The notes below the pieces were generated by a model. That model was not told the origin of the DNA and ran no database searches. It saw only the letters and a list, made by a program, of their open reading frames with translations. A stretch of DNA of 64,000 nucleotides from Streptomyces sp. NBC_00536 (GTDB lineage Bacteria; Actinomycetota; Actinomycetes; Streptomycetales; Streptomycetaceae): assembly GCF_036346295.1 (NCBI RefSeq), contig NZ_CP107820.1, positions 62,001 to 126,000 on the forward strand, given 5' to 3'. The position numbers and the translations under genes were made by a program. Below, in pieces: positions 23,129 to 31,655 of the stretch; within the stretch, counting starts at the first letter, position 1; each line of letters opens with the position of its first letter.

Positions 23129-24019
23129 TCAGCCCGGGGAGCCGACGGCGCAGATCAGGATCGGGGTCGCGCGGCTCGGGTCGAGCGCGTTGCGGACCAG
23201 GTGCCAGACGTTGAGGTCGTACGCCTCCCCGATGTGGCCCACCGGGTCGAGCGGGCAGGAGTCCTGCACGTAGCGGTTGTCGACGCCCGGCTCGCGGACG
23301 AACGCCGTCTCGGTCGGGGTGACGAGTTCGTCGTAGCGGGACGAGATGACCGTGTACGCGATACCGGGTTGCGCCACCGGGCCGTCGTTGAGGGCCACGA
23401 TGGCGGGCCCGCCCGGGAACTCGTCGGACAGGACCGGGATGCCGAGCGTGGCCGCGATGTGGTCGAGGGTGCCGCGGCCGAGGACCTTGTCGCCGAGGTC
23501 GACCAGGCGCGCGGCGTCCGTGCCGTGGGTCGGGGGCGCGATGGCGACGACGGCCTTGATGTGCGACTGGATGCCCTGCATCTTCGCGAGGTACAGGGCC
23601 TGCAGGCCGCCCTCGGAGTGGCCGACGACGCTGACCTTGGCGGCGCCGGTGGCGGCGCGCACCCGCTCGACGTACTCCTTGATCTCCAGGTTGGAGACGG
23701 CCACCGGCTTCAGGCCGCCGACCAGCGGGAAGCCGTCGTAGGCGCCGTAGGTGAGGGCGAAGGTGCAGTAGCCGCGGGCGGCGAGGTCGGCCTGGAGGTA
23801 GTTGAGGTCCTCGTACCAGGTCGCGAAGGTGCCGTGGAGGAGGACCACCGGCTCCGGGTGGGCCGAACTCGGGCGGCAGGAGAAGTCGTTGATGCCGGCG
23901 GAGGCCGAGGCCGAGGGGGCTGCGGCTTGAGCCGGGGCCGCCGTGGCCGCCAGGGTGAGCACCAGCGGGAGGGCGGCCCGGGCGAGCCACCTGCGGACGG
24001 GACGTGCGGTCACTGTCAT
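23129..24019 (-). CDS. Secreted triacylglycerol lipase (alpha/beta hydrolase)
   Basis: A 296-residue secreted lipase. The signal peptide is MTVTARPVRRWLARAALPLVLTLAATAAPAQA, with an AQA cleavage site. The mature enzyme has PVVLLHGTFATWYEDLNYLQ, the nucleophile motif VVGHSEGGLQALY, an ISSRYDELVTP acid region and VGHIGEAYDLNVWHLV for the histidine. Two Cys pairs could form disulfides. It matches actinobacterial class-2-type lipases acting on glycerides outside the cell. ATG 24019 follows GGAGAG. It is divergent from the PucR regulator at 24161 and is a conceivable target of the lipase inhibitor made by the nearby operon (inference). Confidence 0.9.
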   Translation of the reverse strand: MTVTARPVRRWLARAALPLVLTLAATAAPAQAAAPSASASAGINDFSCRPSSAHPEPVVLLHGTFATWYEDLNYLQADLAARGYCTFALTYGAYDGFPLVGGLKPVAVSNLEIKEYVERVRAATGAAKVSVVGHSEGGLQALYLAKMQGIQSHIKAVVAIAPPTHGTDAARLVDLGDKVLGRGTLDHIAATLGIPVLSDEFPGGPAIVALNDGPVAQPGIAYTVISSRYDELVTPTETAFVREPGVDNRYVQDSCPLDPVGHIGEAYDLNVWHLVRNALDPSRATPILICAVGSPG

Positions 24020-24160
24020 CGCAACTCTCCTGAGGGGGTGAACCGTTCTGGTCGGACTGCACAGAATGCTCCGGCCGGGACCCCCTGTCCCCTGGCGGTA
24101 CGCGCAGAAAGCTTCCACCCGCGTTTGTGCACGGTGACAAGGCACGGTGACAATGCGCGC

Positions 24161-25432
24161 ATGGACGAGTCCGGATTCGCCGCCGCGCTGCTGCCCAGGG
24201 TCGGGGAGATCGCCGCGGCGACCGTCGCCCGCCTGACCGCCGAGATACCCGCCTACCGGCTGCTGCCCGACAGCGTGATCGACGGGGACCTCCTCGCCAA
24301 CACCGAGGCGGTGCTGCGGCTCTTCCTCACCAGCCTCGCCGAGGGACGGCTCCCGGCCGCGCCCGAACTGGCCGCGCCCGTCGCGTGGGGGGCCGAACGG
24401 GCCCGGGACGGCGTGCCGCTGGAGGCGGTGCTGCGGGTGTACTCGCTGGGCGCGGGCGAGGCGTGGAAGCTGGCGCTGGCCGCGACGCAGAGCAGCGACT
24501 CCGCGGAGTCCGGGATCGATCCGTACCTGCTCGGCACCCGGCTGCTCGGCTTCCTCGGCGAGGTGATGCCGAAGGTCGCCGAGGCGTACGTACGCGAACA
24601 GGCCGATCTGGACTGGGAGCAGCGCGAGCACGGACGCAACCTGGCCGACGTCCTGCTCGCCGGGCGCCCGGCCCGGCGGGCGGCGGAGCGGTACGGGCGC
24701 ACGCTCGCGGAGCGGTACGAGGTGGTCGTCTTCCGGCTGCCCGACGCGCAGGGCGGTGCGCAGGGCGGCGCGGCCACGGGGATCCTGCGCGCCGTACGGA
24801 CCGAACTCGACCGGAATCCGGAGGTGCTGGCCACGCTCAAGGGCGAGGGCGGGGTGCTGCTCGTACCGGTGTCGGAGGAGGCCGGGGGCGATCCGGCACA
24901 GCGCGGCAAGCGGCCACCCCAGCCGCAGCCTCAACCGTGCCCTGCGCGTCGGCTGCTCGCGCGGCTCGACGCGGCGACCGAGCTGCGCTGCATCGCGGCG
25001 GCCGCCACCGCGCCGGGCCACGCGGCGGTCGCGCAGGCGCACACGGAGGCCTGTGAGGTGCTGGCGCTGGCCGAGTCCCTGGGGCGGGCCCCCGGGCTGT
25101 ACCGGCTGGCCGACCTGGCGGTGGAGTACCAGCTCGTCCAGCCGGGCCCGGCCCGCGACGCCCTGGTCGCGACCCTGGCACCACTGGCGGACCAGCCCCA
25201 TCTCCTGGACACCCTGCGGGAGTTCATCGCGTCGGGCTACCGCCGCGCGGAGGCCGCGCAGGCCCTCACCGTGCACCGCAACACCCTCACCTACCGCCTC
25301 GCCCGGATCCACCTCCTGACCGGCCACGACGCCACCGACCCGGCCGACGCCCGCAGACTGACCGCCGCCCTGACGGCCCACGACGCGGCCCGCGGCGCCG
25401 CACCGGGCACCGCACCCGCCCCGGGGGCGTAG
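24161..25432 (+). CDS. PucR/CdaR-family transcriptional regulator
   Basis: A 423-residue regulator. An N-terminal all-helical sensing part (about 1-160) is followed by a GGDEF-like middle region, and the C-terminal helix-turn-helix of the PucR_2 type reads LREFIASGYRRAEAAQALTVHRNTLTYRLARI (about 350-382). A QPQPQPQP run lies in the middle linker. The ATG at 24161 is taken from the MDESGFAAALLPRVGEIAA family-like start. It is divergent from the secreted lipase with a 141-bp shared promoter region, which suggests lipase control. Ligand unknown. Confidence 0.85.
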   Translation: MDESGFAAALLPRVGEIAAATVARLTAEIPAYRLLPDSVIDGDLLANTEAVLRLFLTSLAEGRLPAAPELAAPVAWGAERARDGVPLEAVLRVYSLGAGEAWKLALAATQSSDSAESGIDPYLLGTRLLGFLGEVMPKVAEAYVREQADLDWEQREHGRNLADVLLAGRPARRAAERYGRTLAERYEVVVFRLPDAQGGAQGGAATGILRAVRTELDRNPEVLATLKGEGGVLLVPVSEEAGGDPAQRGKRPPQPQPQPCPARRLLARLDAATELRCIAAAATAPGHAAVAQAHTEACEVLALAESLGRAPGLYRLADLAVEYQLVQPGPARDALVATLAPLADQPHLLDTLREFIASGYRRAEAAQALTVHRNTLTYRLARIHLLTGHDATDPADARRLTAALTAHDAARGAAPGTAPAPGA

Positions 25433-25581
25433 GGCCCCCGTCGCGGTCCGAACGACAGGCGAACGTCAAGCTGCCGTCATGGAGGTGGCGCCCCCGGGCT
25501 CCAAGGATGTGGTGCATCGGAAGGGGCGAGAACAGGGGCCAGCCCGGCACCCGTCGCCCCGCACCGGCAGAAGGAAGTCTC

Positions 25582-25998
25582 ATGTACATCGGGAAGAAGC
25601 TCGCCGCGACCACGGCGCTGATCGGCGCCCTGACCATGGGGGCAGTGGCCGCCGCCCCGGCGGGCGCCGCCCCGCAGACCGCCAACTCGCCGGCGAGGGT
25701 CATGGACGTGGGGATCCGGCTGAGCACCAATAACAACGTGGGTGTGTACGGGTGGTACTTCAACATCGACAACGCCCACAAAGTCGCCTATGACCTCTCC
25801 CCGCGGTCGCATGACGGGATCGACGTCGACTGCTACAGCGAGCTGGGGGCGAACCTGGGCTACGGGACCCTCTGGTACCACACCTACGCCGAGTACCACA
25901 ACGACGCCGGGTGGTCGCAGCACGTCTACGGGTGGACCTACGCCCCCTACGTGGACAACGGCGCCGCCAAGGGCAGTCTTCGCAACTGCGGGTACTAG
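25582..25998 (+). CDS. Small secreted protein of unknown function
   Basis: A 138-residue exported protein. The signal peptide is MYIGKKLAATTALIGALTMGAVAAAPAGA. The mature part is rich in Tyr, Trp, Asn and Gly (VYGWYFNIDNAHKVAYDL, YGTLWYHTYAEYHNDAGWSQ) and has two Cys that could pair. I do not recognise a named family; similar small secreted actinobacterial proteins are usually hypothetical. The ATG at 25582 follows AAGGAAG. It stands alone between the PucR regulator and the NB-ARC/TPR regulator, on the same strand. Confidence 0.75.
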   Translation: MYIGKKLAATTALIGALTMGAVAAAPAGAAPQTANSPARVMDVGIRLSTNNNVGVYGWYFNIDNAHKVAYDLSPRSHDGIDVDCYSELGANLGYGTLWYHTYAEYHNDAGWSQHVYGWTYAPYVDNGAAKGSLRNCGY

Positions 25999-26136
25999 CC
26001 TCCGAAGCCCCTGAGCAGGGCCCGCCGCCCGCCCTCCCCCTGGCCAGAACTGCTGTTGATCCCGCACAGCCCACTGACCGAGAATGGTCCGACTGCCGTG
26101 TGCCTGTTCGGCGGCAGACCATTTCCGGGGGGAAAA

Positions 26137-28830
26137 GTGGGCGCTGGCACCTTTGGGGAGCTTCTGCGCGACTGCCGGCTCTCGGCCGGCTGGACGCAGG
26201 ACGAACTGGCCGACCGTTCGGGAGTCTCGGCCCACTCGATCAGCGTGCTGGAGGCCGGGCGCCGACAACCGCGGCTCTCCTCCGTGAGCTGTCTCTCCGA
26301 GGCCCTCTCGCTCGATCCGCGCCGCCGCGAACAGTTACTCGCGGCGGCGCGCACCGTTTCCGCCCCGGCCCACGCGGCCGTCGCCCCCGAAGCGGGGCGG
26401 CAACGCCCCGACGCGCCCAGCCAACTCCCGTACGACACCGGGCTGTTCACCGGCCGCGCCCGGGAGCTCGACCAGCTGCTGGCGCTGGCCGGGTCGGCGC
26501 CCGCGGGCAGTTCCTCCGGCGTGGTGGCGATCTCGGCGATCGACGGCACGGGCGGTGTGGGCACGTCCGCGCTGGCCATCCGCGCCGGGCACCGGGCGCG
26601 GGCCCGGTTCCCCGACGGGCAGCTCTTCCTGGACCTGGGCGGCCACACGGCCGGGATCCCCCCGGTCGCCCCCGCCGATGCCCTGGACTGGCTGCTGCGT
26701 TCGCTGGGCGTACCGCCGCAGCAGATACCAGAGGAACTGAGCACCCGCGCCGCCCTGTACCGGGAGCGGCTCGCCGGCACCCGTACCCTGATCGTCCTCG
26801 ACAACGCCGCGAGCGGCGCGCAGGTACGCCCGCTCCTGCCGGGCGCGCCCGGCTGCCTGGTCCTGATCACCAGCCGCAGGCGGCTGACCGGCCTCGACGA
26901 TGCGCACAGCCTGGCCATCGACGTACTCCCGGAGGCGGACGCGGTGGCGCTGCTGCGCGAAGCCGCGGGCCCCGGCCGCGTCCCCGCCGGCCATCCGGCG
27001 GCCGGCGAGCTGGTCCGGCTCTGCGGCCACCTGCCGCTGGCGATCCGCATCGCCGCCGCGCTGCTGCGCCACCACCGCGGCCCGGGCCCGGAGGACCTGG
27101 TGGACCTGGTGGACCGGCTCCGCGACGAGCACCGGCGCCCGGCCCATCTGACGGACGAGAACCGCGGCCTGACCGCCGTCTTCGCCACCTCCTTCGCCGC
27201 CCTCGCCCCCGAGGAACAGGACCTGCTGCGGCTGCTGGGCCTCTTCCCCGGCCACGACGTCGACACCTACGCCGTCGCCGCCCTGGCCGGCACCGACCAC
27301 CCCACGGCGGAGCGGCTGCTGGAATCCCTGCTCCACCACGACCTGCTGGTCCAGCGCACCCCGGGGCGCTACCTCTTCCACGACCTCGTCGGTCTCCACG
27401 CCCGGTCGCCGGCCGAAAATCCGACTGCGGACCCGGCCCGGGGGACGGAGGGCGACGCCCCGCTGCGCAGGCTCGCCGGGTACTACAAGCACGCCGCCGC
27501 GCGGGCCAACGAGCACCTGGCACGCCGTACGCGCCCCGGTCGCCGCCCGGAGCCGGAGCAGGCGGCCCAGGCCGCTCTCCCCGTCCTCCCCGCGCTGAAC
27601 GACCGTACCCAGGCCCTGGCCTGGATGCGCGGCGAGCAGCGGAACCTGCTCTCGCTCCTCGGCCACCCCGCCCTGGCGGCCCTCCCCTCCTTCACCGTGT
27701 CGGTCTCCACCGACCTGGCGGCCTTTCTCCTGCTGGAGGGGCGCTGGGACCAGGCCGCCGCGCTGCACCGGTCCGCGGCGACCGCGGCGGCAGCCGCCGG
27801 TGACCGGAAGGCGGACACGCTGTGCGACCTGGCCCGGGCCCGGCACGCGGACGGCGACCACCAGGCCGCCGCGGAGCTGTACGAGCGGGCCCTGGCGATC
27901 CACCAGGAACTGGGCGACCAGCACGGCGAGGCCAACGACCTGCACGAACTCGGCCGCATCCGGCTGCTCACCGGGGACGTCAAGGAGGCCGCCTGGCTGC
28001 ACGAACGGGCCCTGGCTGCCTTCCGGGCCCTCGGCGACCGGCTCGGCGAGGCCCGCGTGCTGTGCGATCTGGGCCGGGCCCGGCACTCCTCGGGCGACTC
28101 CCCCGGCGCGGTCGAGCTGACCTCGCAGGTGCTCGCCCTCTACCGGACCATGGGAGACCGCCGCGGCGAGGCCGCCGCCCTGCACGACCTGGCCCACATC
28201 CTGGACGACATGGGCGACCGGAACAGCGCCGGGGAGTTCTACCAGGAGGCGCTGACGATCCACGAGGCCCTCAACAGCGTGCAGGGCATGGCCGACACCC
28301 TGCGCGGGCTGGGCCGGATCCGGCACGCCGCCGGTGACCACCGCGGCGCGGCCGCACTGCACCAGCGCTCCCTGGACGCCTGCCGGAAGGCGGGCAGCCG
28401 CCAGGGTGAGGCCGACTCCCTGCTCGGCCTGGGCCGGGCCCACGACGCACTGGGGGACAGCCGCGACGCCATCGCGCTCCACCAGCAGGCACTGGCGCTC
28501 TACCAGGAGACCGGCAGCCGTCTCGGCGAGACCGACTCCCTGCTCGGCCTCGGAGCCCTGACCGAGCGGACGGCGGACCCGCGCGCGGCGCTGACGCTCC
28601 ACCGGCAGGCCCTGGCACTCGCCCGCGACACCCGCAGCCCGCACCACGAGGCGCGCGCCCTGGAAGGCACCGCCCGCTGCGCCCTCGCCCTCGGCGACCG
28701 CGCCGCCGCCCTGGCAGACCTGGAGGACGCCGTCGCCCTCTACCGCCGACTGGGCTCCCCCGCCGCCGCGCACGCCGCCGCCCGCCTCGCCGCCCTGCGA
28801 CAGACCGGTGCCGAGCCCGACGCGTCGTAG
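26137..28830 (+). CDS. XRE/NB-ARC/TPR regulator with TTA codon and altered Walker A
   Basis: An 897-residue STAND-type regulator. An XRE-type helix-turn-helix (FGELLRDCRLSAGWTQDELADRSGVSAHSI and on, about 6-60) is followed by an NB-ARC ATPase (about 100-400) and about eight tetratricopeptide-like repeats (about 560-880, such as HQAAAELYERALAIHQELGD). AfsR-like regulators use the NB-ARC/TPR part for ATP-dependent oligomerisation. The P-loop reads GTGGVGTSAL, with Thr in place of the catalytic Lys. GTG 26137 follows GGGGGGAAAA. Codon 67 is TTA (26335-26337), so translation should need bldA. Targets are unknown and no biosynthetic gene is directly adjacent. Confidence 0.88.
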   Translation: MGAGTFGELLRDCRLSAGWTQDELADRSGVSAHSISVLEAGRRQPRLSSVSCLSEALSLDPRRREQLLAAARTVSAPAHAAVAPEAGRQRPDAPSQLPYDTGLFTGRARELDQLLALAGSAPAGSSSGVVAISAIDGTGGVGTSALAIRAGHRARARFPDGQLFLDLGGHTAGIPPVAPADALDWLLRSLGVPPQQIPEELSTRAALYRERLAGTRTLIVLDNAASGAQVRPLLPGAPGCLVLITSRRRLTGLDDAHSLAIDVLPEADAVALLREAAGPGRVPAGHPAAGELVRLCGHLPLAIRIAAALLRHHRGPGPEDLVDLVDRLRDEHRRPAHLTDENRGLTAVFATSFAALAPEEQDLLRLLGLFPGHDVDTYAVAALAGTDHPTAERLLESLLHHDLLVQRTPGRYLFHDLVGLHARSPAENPTADPARGTEGDAPLRRLAGYYKHAAARANEHLARRTRPGRRPEPEQAAQAALPVLPALNDRTQALAWMRGEQRNLLSLLGHPALAALPSFTVSVSTDLAAFLLLEGRWDQAAALHRSAATAAAAAGDRKADTLCDLARARHADGDHQAAAELYERALAIHQELGDQHGEANDLHELGRIRLLTGDVKEAAWLHERALAAFRALGDRLGEARVLCDLGRARHSSGDSPGAVELTSQVLALYRTMGDRRGEAAALHDLAHILDDMGDRNSAGEFYQEALTIHEALNSVQGMADTLRGLGRIRHAAGDHRGAAALHQRSLDACRKAGSRQGEADSLLGLGRAHDALGDSRDAIALHQQALALYQETGSRLGETDSLLGLGALTERTADPRAALTLHRQALALARDTRSPHHEARALEGTARCALALGDRAAALADLEDAVALYRRLGSPAAAHAAARLAALRQTGAEPDAS

Positions 28831-28855
28831 CCGGAGGTGGCCTCGTAGCCGGGCT

Positions 28856-29674
28856 TCACCTCGCCGTCTGCGGATACGGGGACACCGGGAGGAGGGTGGG
28901 GCGTTTCGCGGTGCGGTCGGTGCCGGAGGAGCGGCCGCGGAGGCGGCGGGTGAGCCAGGGGGTCAGGAAGGCGGTGGCCCAGCGGAGTTCGGAGGTGAGG
29001 GTGCGGGGGCCGGGGGGCGGGCCGGGCAGGGGGCGGGTCCAGGAGTCGTCGGTGCCCGGCAGGCCGAGGGCGTGGGCGACGGCGGCGGCGATCAGGGCGT
29101 GGCCGCGCGGGCTCGCGTGCAGGCGGTCGGGGCTCCACAAGCGGGGGTCGGTCACCACGGGGTGCCGGGCGGTGTCGGCGACGGCCACGCCGCGGCGGTC
29201 GGCGGCCAGCCGGATCCGGGCGTTGAGGGCAGTGACGCGGGGGCCGAGCGGGCGGGCGAGCGGGACGAGCCGGCCGATGTCGGGGAAGGTGACGGTCGCG
29301 ACCCGGGCGCCCGCCCCGGTGAGCGCCGCGAACATCGCCTCCAGGTGAGCGGCGGTCTCGTCCGGGTCGAAGCGGGGCCGCAGCAGGTCGTTGACCCCGG
29401 CGACGACGGTGGCCAGGTCGGGGCGCAGGGCGAGGGCGGGAGCGAGCTGCTCCGCCCTGACCTGGCCCGCGAGGCGCCCGCGTATCGCCAGGTTGGCGTA
29501 CAGGACGCCGGGGCCGGGGTGGTGGAGGGCGAGGTGCTCGGCGAAGCGGTCGGCGCAGCCGCGCAGTCCGGTGGTGTCGTCGCCGTCGCCGAGTCCTTCG
29601 GTCTGGCTGTCGCCGAGGGCCACGAAGCGCAGTGGGGACGGGAACCGGTCCTCGGTCATGGTCGTTTCAGCCAT
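28856..29674 (-). CDS. SGNH/GDSL-family hydrolase
   Basis: A 272-residue SGNH esterase/lipase-like enzyme. Block I is FVALGDSQTEGLGD (catalytic Ser), block III is VVAGVNDLLRP (Asn), and block V is LWSPDRLHASPRGHALIAAA (Asp-x-x-His). No signal peptide is present, so it is probably cytoplasmic. The natural ester substrate is unknown. The start overlaps the end of the PadR gene by 8 bp, so the two are co-transcribed, and PadR may control it. The C-terminal 70 residues are Arg/Pro-rich. Confidence 0.88.
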   Translation of the reverse strand: MAETTMTEDRFPSPLRFVALGDSQTEGLGDGDDTTGLRGCADRFAEHLALHHPGPGVLYANLAIRGRLAGQVRAEQLAPALALRPDLATVVAGVNDLLRPRFDPDETAAHLEAMFAALTGAGARVATVTFPDIGRLVPLARPLGPRVTALNARIRLAADRRGVAVADTARHPVVTDPRLWSPDRLHASPRGHALIAAAVAHALGLPGTDDSWTRPLPGPPPGPRTLTSELRWATAFLTPWLTRRLRGRSSGTDRTAKRPTLLPVSPYPQTAR

Positions 29675-30230
29675 GCTCGGGCTGCCGATCGCGCAGGACG
29701 GTGATGGTGCGCTCGTACCAGTCCCGGTTGGCGCGCTCGAAGTCGAGGCCGCGCAGGCAGGTCAGGTACGGGCCGATGCGGTCGCCGTGGCGCAGGAACT
29801 CCTCTTCGGTGCGCCCGGCCCGCATCTTCCACAGCATCGCCTCGAAGAGTTCGATCTTGGCGGCGGCGAAGATGGCCCGTTCGGTGAGCTGGGTGATCAG
29901 GGCGTCGGTGTCGACGTGGTCGGCGGCCTGGACCTTGACGACGAGGTCGTCGCGCATGAAGGACGGCTTGGTGGCGGCGGCCGTGAAGCGGTCCAGTTCG
30001 GCCAGGCCGGCCGGGGTGACCTGGAACAGTCGCTTGTTGGGGCGGGTGTCCTGGACGACCTCGCGGCCCGCGATCAGGCCTTCCTGTTCCAGCTTGGCGA
30101 GTTCGACGTAGAGCTGCTGCGGGAGGGCGTGCCAGAAGTTCGCCACCCCCATGTCGAACGCCTTGGCCAGTTGGTAGCCGCTCAGTTCCTCGTCGAGCAG
30201 CGCCGCCAGTACGGCGTGGCGCAGTGCCAT
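29667..30230 (-). CDS. PadR-family regulator, copy 1
   Basis: A 187-residue PadR/Vir regulator: winged helix MALRHAVLAALLDEELSGYQLAKAF..FWHALPQQLYVELAKLEQEGLI at the N-terminus and the helical Vir-type C-terminal dimerisation region. It overlaps the SGNH hydrolase gene and is divergent from a SnoaL-like gene at 30337. The intergenic space has CATAGTCA (30288-30295) and TGACTATG (30318-30325), a perfect inverted repeat that is the likely operator for both directions. The ATG at 30230 follows GGAAGGAGG. Confidence 0.9.
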   Translation of the reverse strand: MALRHAVLAALLDEELSGYQLAKAFDMGVANFWHALPQQLYVELAKLEQEGLIAGREVVQDTRPNKRLFQVTPAGLAELDRFTAAATKPSFMRDDLVVKVQAADHVDTDALITQLTERAIFAAAKIELFEAMLWKMRAGRTEEEFLRHGDRIGPYLTCLRGLDFERANRDWYERTITVLRDRQPEHG

Positions 30231-30287
30231 CGGGCTGCCGCCTCCTTCCCTGTAAGCCTCTGGTCACGGGGCATGACCTTGCACCAT

Positions 30288-30325
30288 CATAGTCAAGAAA
30301 TTGAGTAATCAGATGAGTGACTATG
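30288..30325. promoter_or_regulatory. Probable PadR operator
   Basis: CATAGTCA-N22-TGACTATG is a perfect inverted repeat in the 106-bp divergent gap between padR copy 1 and the SnoaL-like gene. The right arm ends 11 bp before the SnoaL ATG, so binding would block translation initiation or early transcription. Confidence 0.55.
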
Positions 30326-30336
30326 AAGGAGACGCT

Positions 30337-30777
30337 ATGACCACCGGGACCACCGTGGACCGCTTCCGTGCCGCCGTCGACCGCCGGGACCTCGCCGCGC
30401 TGGAGGACCTGTTCACCGAGGACGTCCGGCTCTACAGCCCCGTGAAGTTCACGCCGTTCGAGGGCCGTCCGATGGTGATGGGCCTCTTCGGGGTGCTGCT
30501 GCGGACCTTCGAGGACTTCCGTTACGTCGGCCGGCTCGACGGGTCCGGACTGACCGGGGCCGACGGGGCCGAGGCCCCGGCGGCGGTGCTGGTCTTCCGG
30601 GCCACCGTCGACGGCAAGGAGATCCACGGGATCGATCTGCTGCACCTGGACGCGCAGGAACGGATCAAGGAGTTCACCGTGATGGTCCGGCCGCAGTCGG
30701 CGGTGCAGACGCTGGGCCGGGCGGTCCTCGCCGGCCTGGTCGCGGACGGCCTCGCCCCGGCGCCGGTCGCGGACTGA
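30337..30777 (+). CDS. SnoaL-like (NTF2-fold) protein
   Basis: A 146-residue protein with the start VDRFRAAVDRRDLAALEDLFTEDVRLYSPVKFTPFEGRPMV typical of SnoaL-like/nuclear-transport-factor-2 domains, and a C-terminal DAQERIKEFTVMVRP strand. This cone-shaped fold binds small hydrophobic molecules; some members are cyclases or isomerases, many are of unknown function. The ATG at 30337 follows AAGGAG. It is divergent from padR copy 1 and so probably repressed by it. The TGACATGTCA doublet that controls the next gene follows 41 bp after its stop. Confidence 0.85.
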   Translation: MTTGTTVDRFRAAVDRRDLAALEDLFTEDVRLYSPVKFTPFEGRPMVMGLFGVLLRTFEDFRYVGRLDGSGLTGADGAEAPAAVLVFRATVDGKEIHGIDLLHLDAQERIKEFTVMVRPQSAVQTLGRAVLAGLVADGLAPAPVAD

Positions 30778-30817
30778 CGCACCCGCACCACCACACCCAC
30801 CCACCCACATTCCACTA

Positions 30818-30857
30818 TTGACATGTCATGACTAGACGTTCTACTTTTGACATGTCA
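30818..30857 (+). promoter_or_regulatory. Promoter with twin GACATGTC operators, locus 1
   Basis: TGACATGTCA occurs at 30819-30828 and 30848-30857, 29 bp apart. Between and over them lies a likely promoter: -35 TTGACA (30818-30823), an 18-bp spacer and -10 TACTTT (30842-30847), facing the membrane-protein gene at 30928. The same elements in the same spacing precede the paralogous gene at 57767-58324. The -35 lies in one operator and the -10 abuts the other, which suits repression. Confidence 0.7.
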
Positions 30858-30927
30858 GGCCAGGAAGGTTTCACGAAGGCAGGCCCGGCACCCACCGCAC
30901 ACCCCTCCAGCGAGAAGAGACCCGGCC

Positions 30928-31557
30928 GTGAAGTCGAACCCGCTCCTCAGCTTCGTCCCGTGGATCGCCTTCTCCGAGGCGGCCGGCAACGGTCTCGCAC
31001 CCCAGTGGTCGGCGGCCCTCGCCGCGCTCGTCTCCCTGGCCATCGCGAGCCCGGCGCTGGTGCGCGGCAAGGTGATGCTGCTCGACGCGATGGGTGTGGT
31101 GACCTTCGCGGGGCTCTCGGTGGCGGCATGGCTCGGCGGGCACGGCGCGGAGGGGTTCGTCACCGACTACGGCCGGACGGTCGCGACCGCCGTGCTGGCG
31201 GTGCTGATCTTCCTGACCCTTCCGTTCATGCCCTTCACCGAGCAGTACGCCCGCCAGGAGGTCCCCGCGGCGGCCTGGACGTCCCCCGTCTTCAAGAAGA
31301 CGAACCGGCTGTTCTCCGCCGCGTGGGGCGGTGTGTTCGCGCTGATGACCGTGGCCCACCTGATCGCTCTCGCCGCGCCCTCGAACGGCGACCTGAACTG
31401 GATCTGCAACTGGGGCGTGCCGATCGGCTCCGTCGTCCTGATGTTCAAGTTCATGAAGCGCTACCGCGCCGAGCACACCCCGGCCCAGGGCGCCGGGACC
31501 GCCGGGACCGCCGGACTCACCGCCAAGCAGGACCAGTACGCCCAGTACGCGAAGTAA
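30928..31557 (+). CDS. Small membrane protein, paralogue A
   Basis: A 209-residue protein with five or six predicted membrane segments (FVPWIAFSEAAGNGLAPQW, AALAALVSLAIASPALV, LLDAMGVVTFAGLSVAAWL, VATAVLAVLIFLTLPFMPF, FALMTVAHLIALAAP, GVPIGSVVLMFKFM). It is paralogous to the product of 57767-58324, sharing the FVPWI/FLPWI start and overall layout. Function unknown. GTG 30928 follows AGAAGAG. The C-terminus is a polar tail with short GTAG and QYA repeats. Its promoter carries twin GACATGTC sites, implying control by a PadR-type repressor. Confidence 0.75.
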   Translation: MKSNPLLSFVPWIAFSEAAGNGLAPQWSAALAALVSLAIASPALVRGKVMLLDAMGVVTFAGLSVAAWLGGHGAEGFVTDYGRTVATAVLAVLIFLTLPFMPFTEQYARQEVPAAAWTSPVFKKTNRLFSAAWGGVFALMTVAHLIALAAPSNGDLNWICNWGVPIGSVVLMFKFMKRYRAEHTPAQGAGTAGTAGLTAKQDQYAQYAK

Positions 31558-31655
31558 GCCCAGTACCCCCAGCTGACCCGGTAGGCCCGTGACGGGCGCC
31601 TCCGCCGCACGTTGTGTGGGGGGACGGGGTGCGGCCGTAAGGGGAGGACGGGGCG

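Noticed and set aside
21854..24160. The long in-frame extension upstream of the PucR regulator.
   Set aside because: It runs antisense through the glycosyltransferase and lipase; the real start is ATG 24161, where the PucR-like sequence begins.
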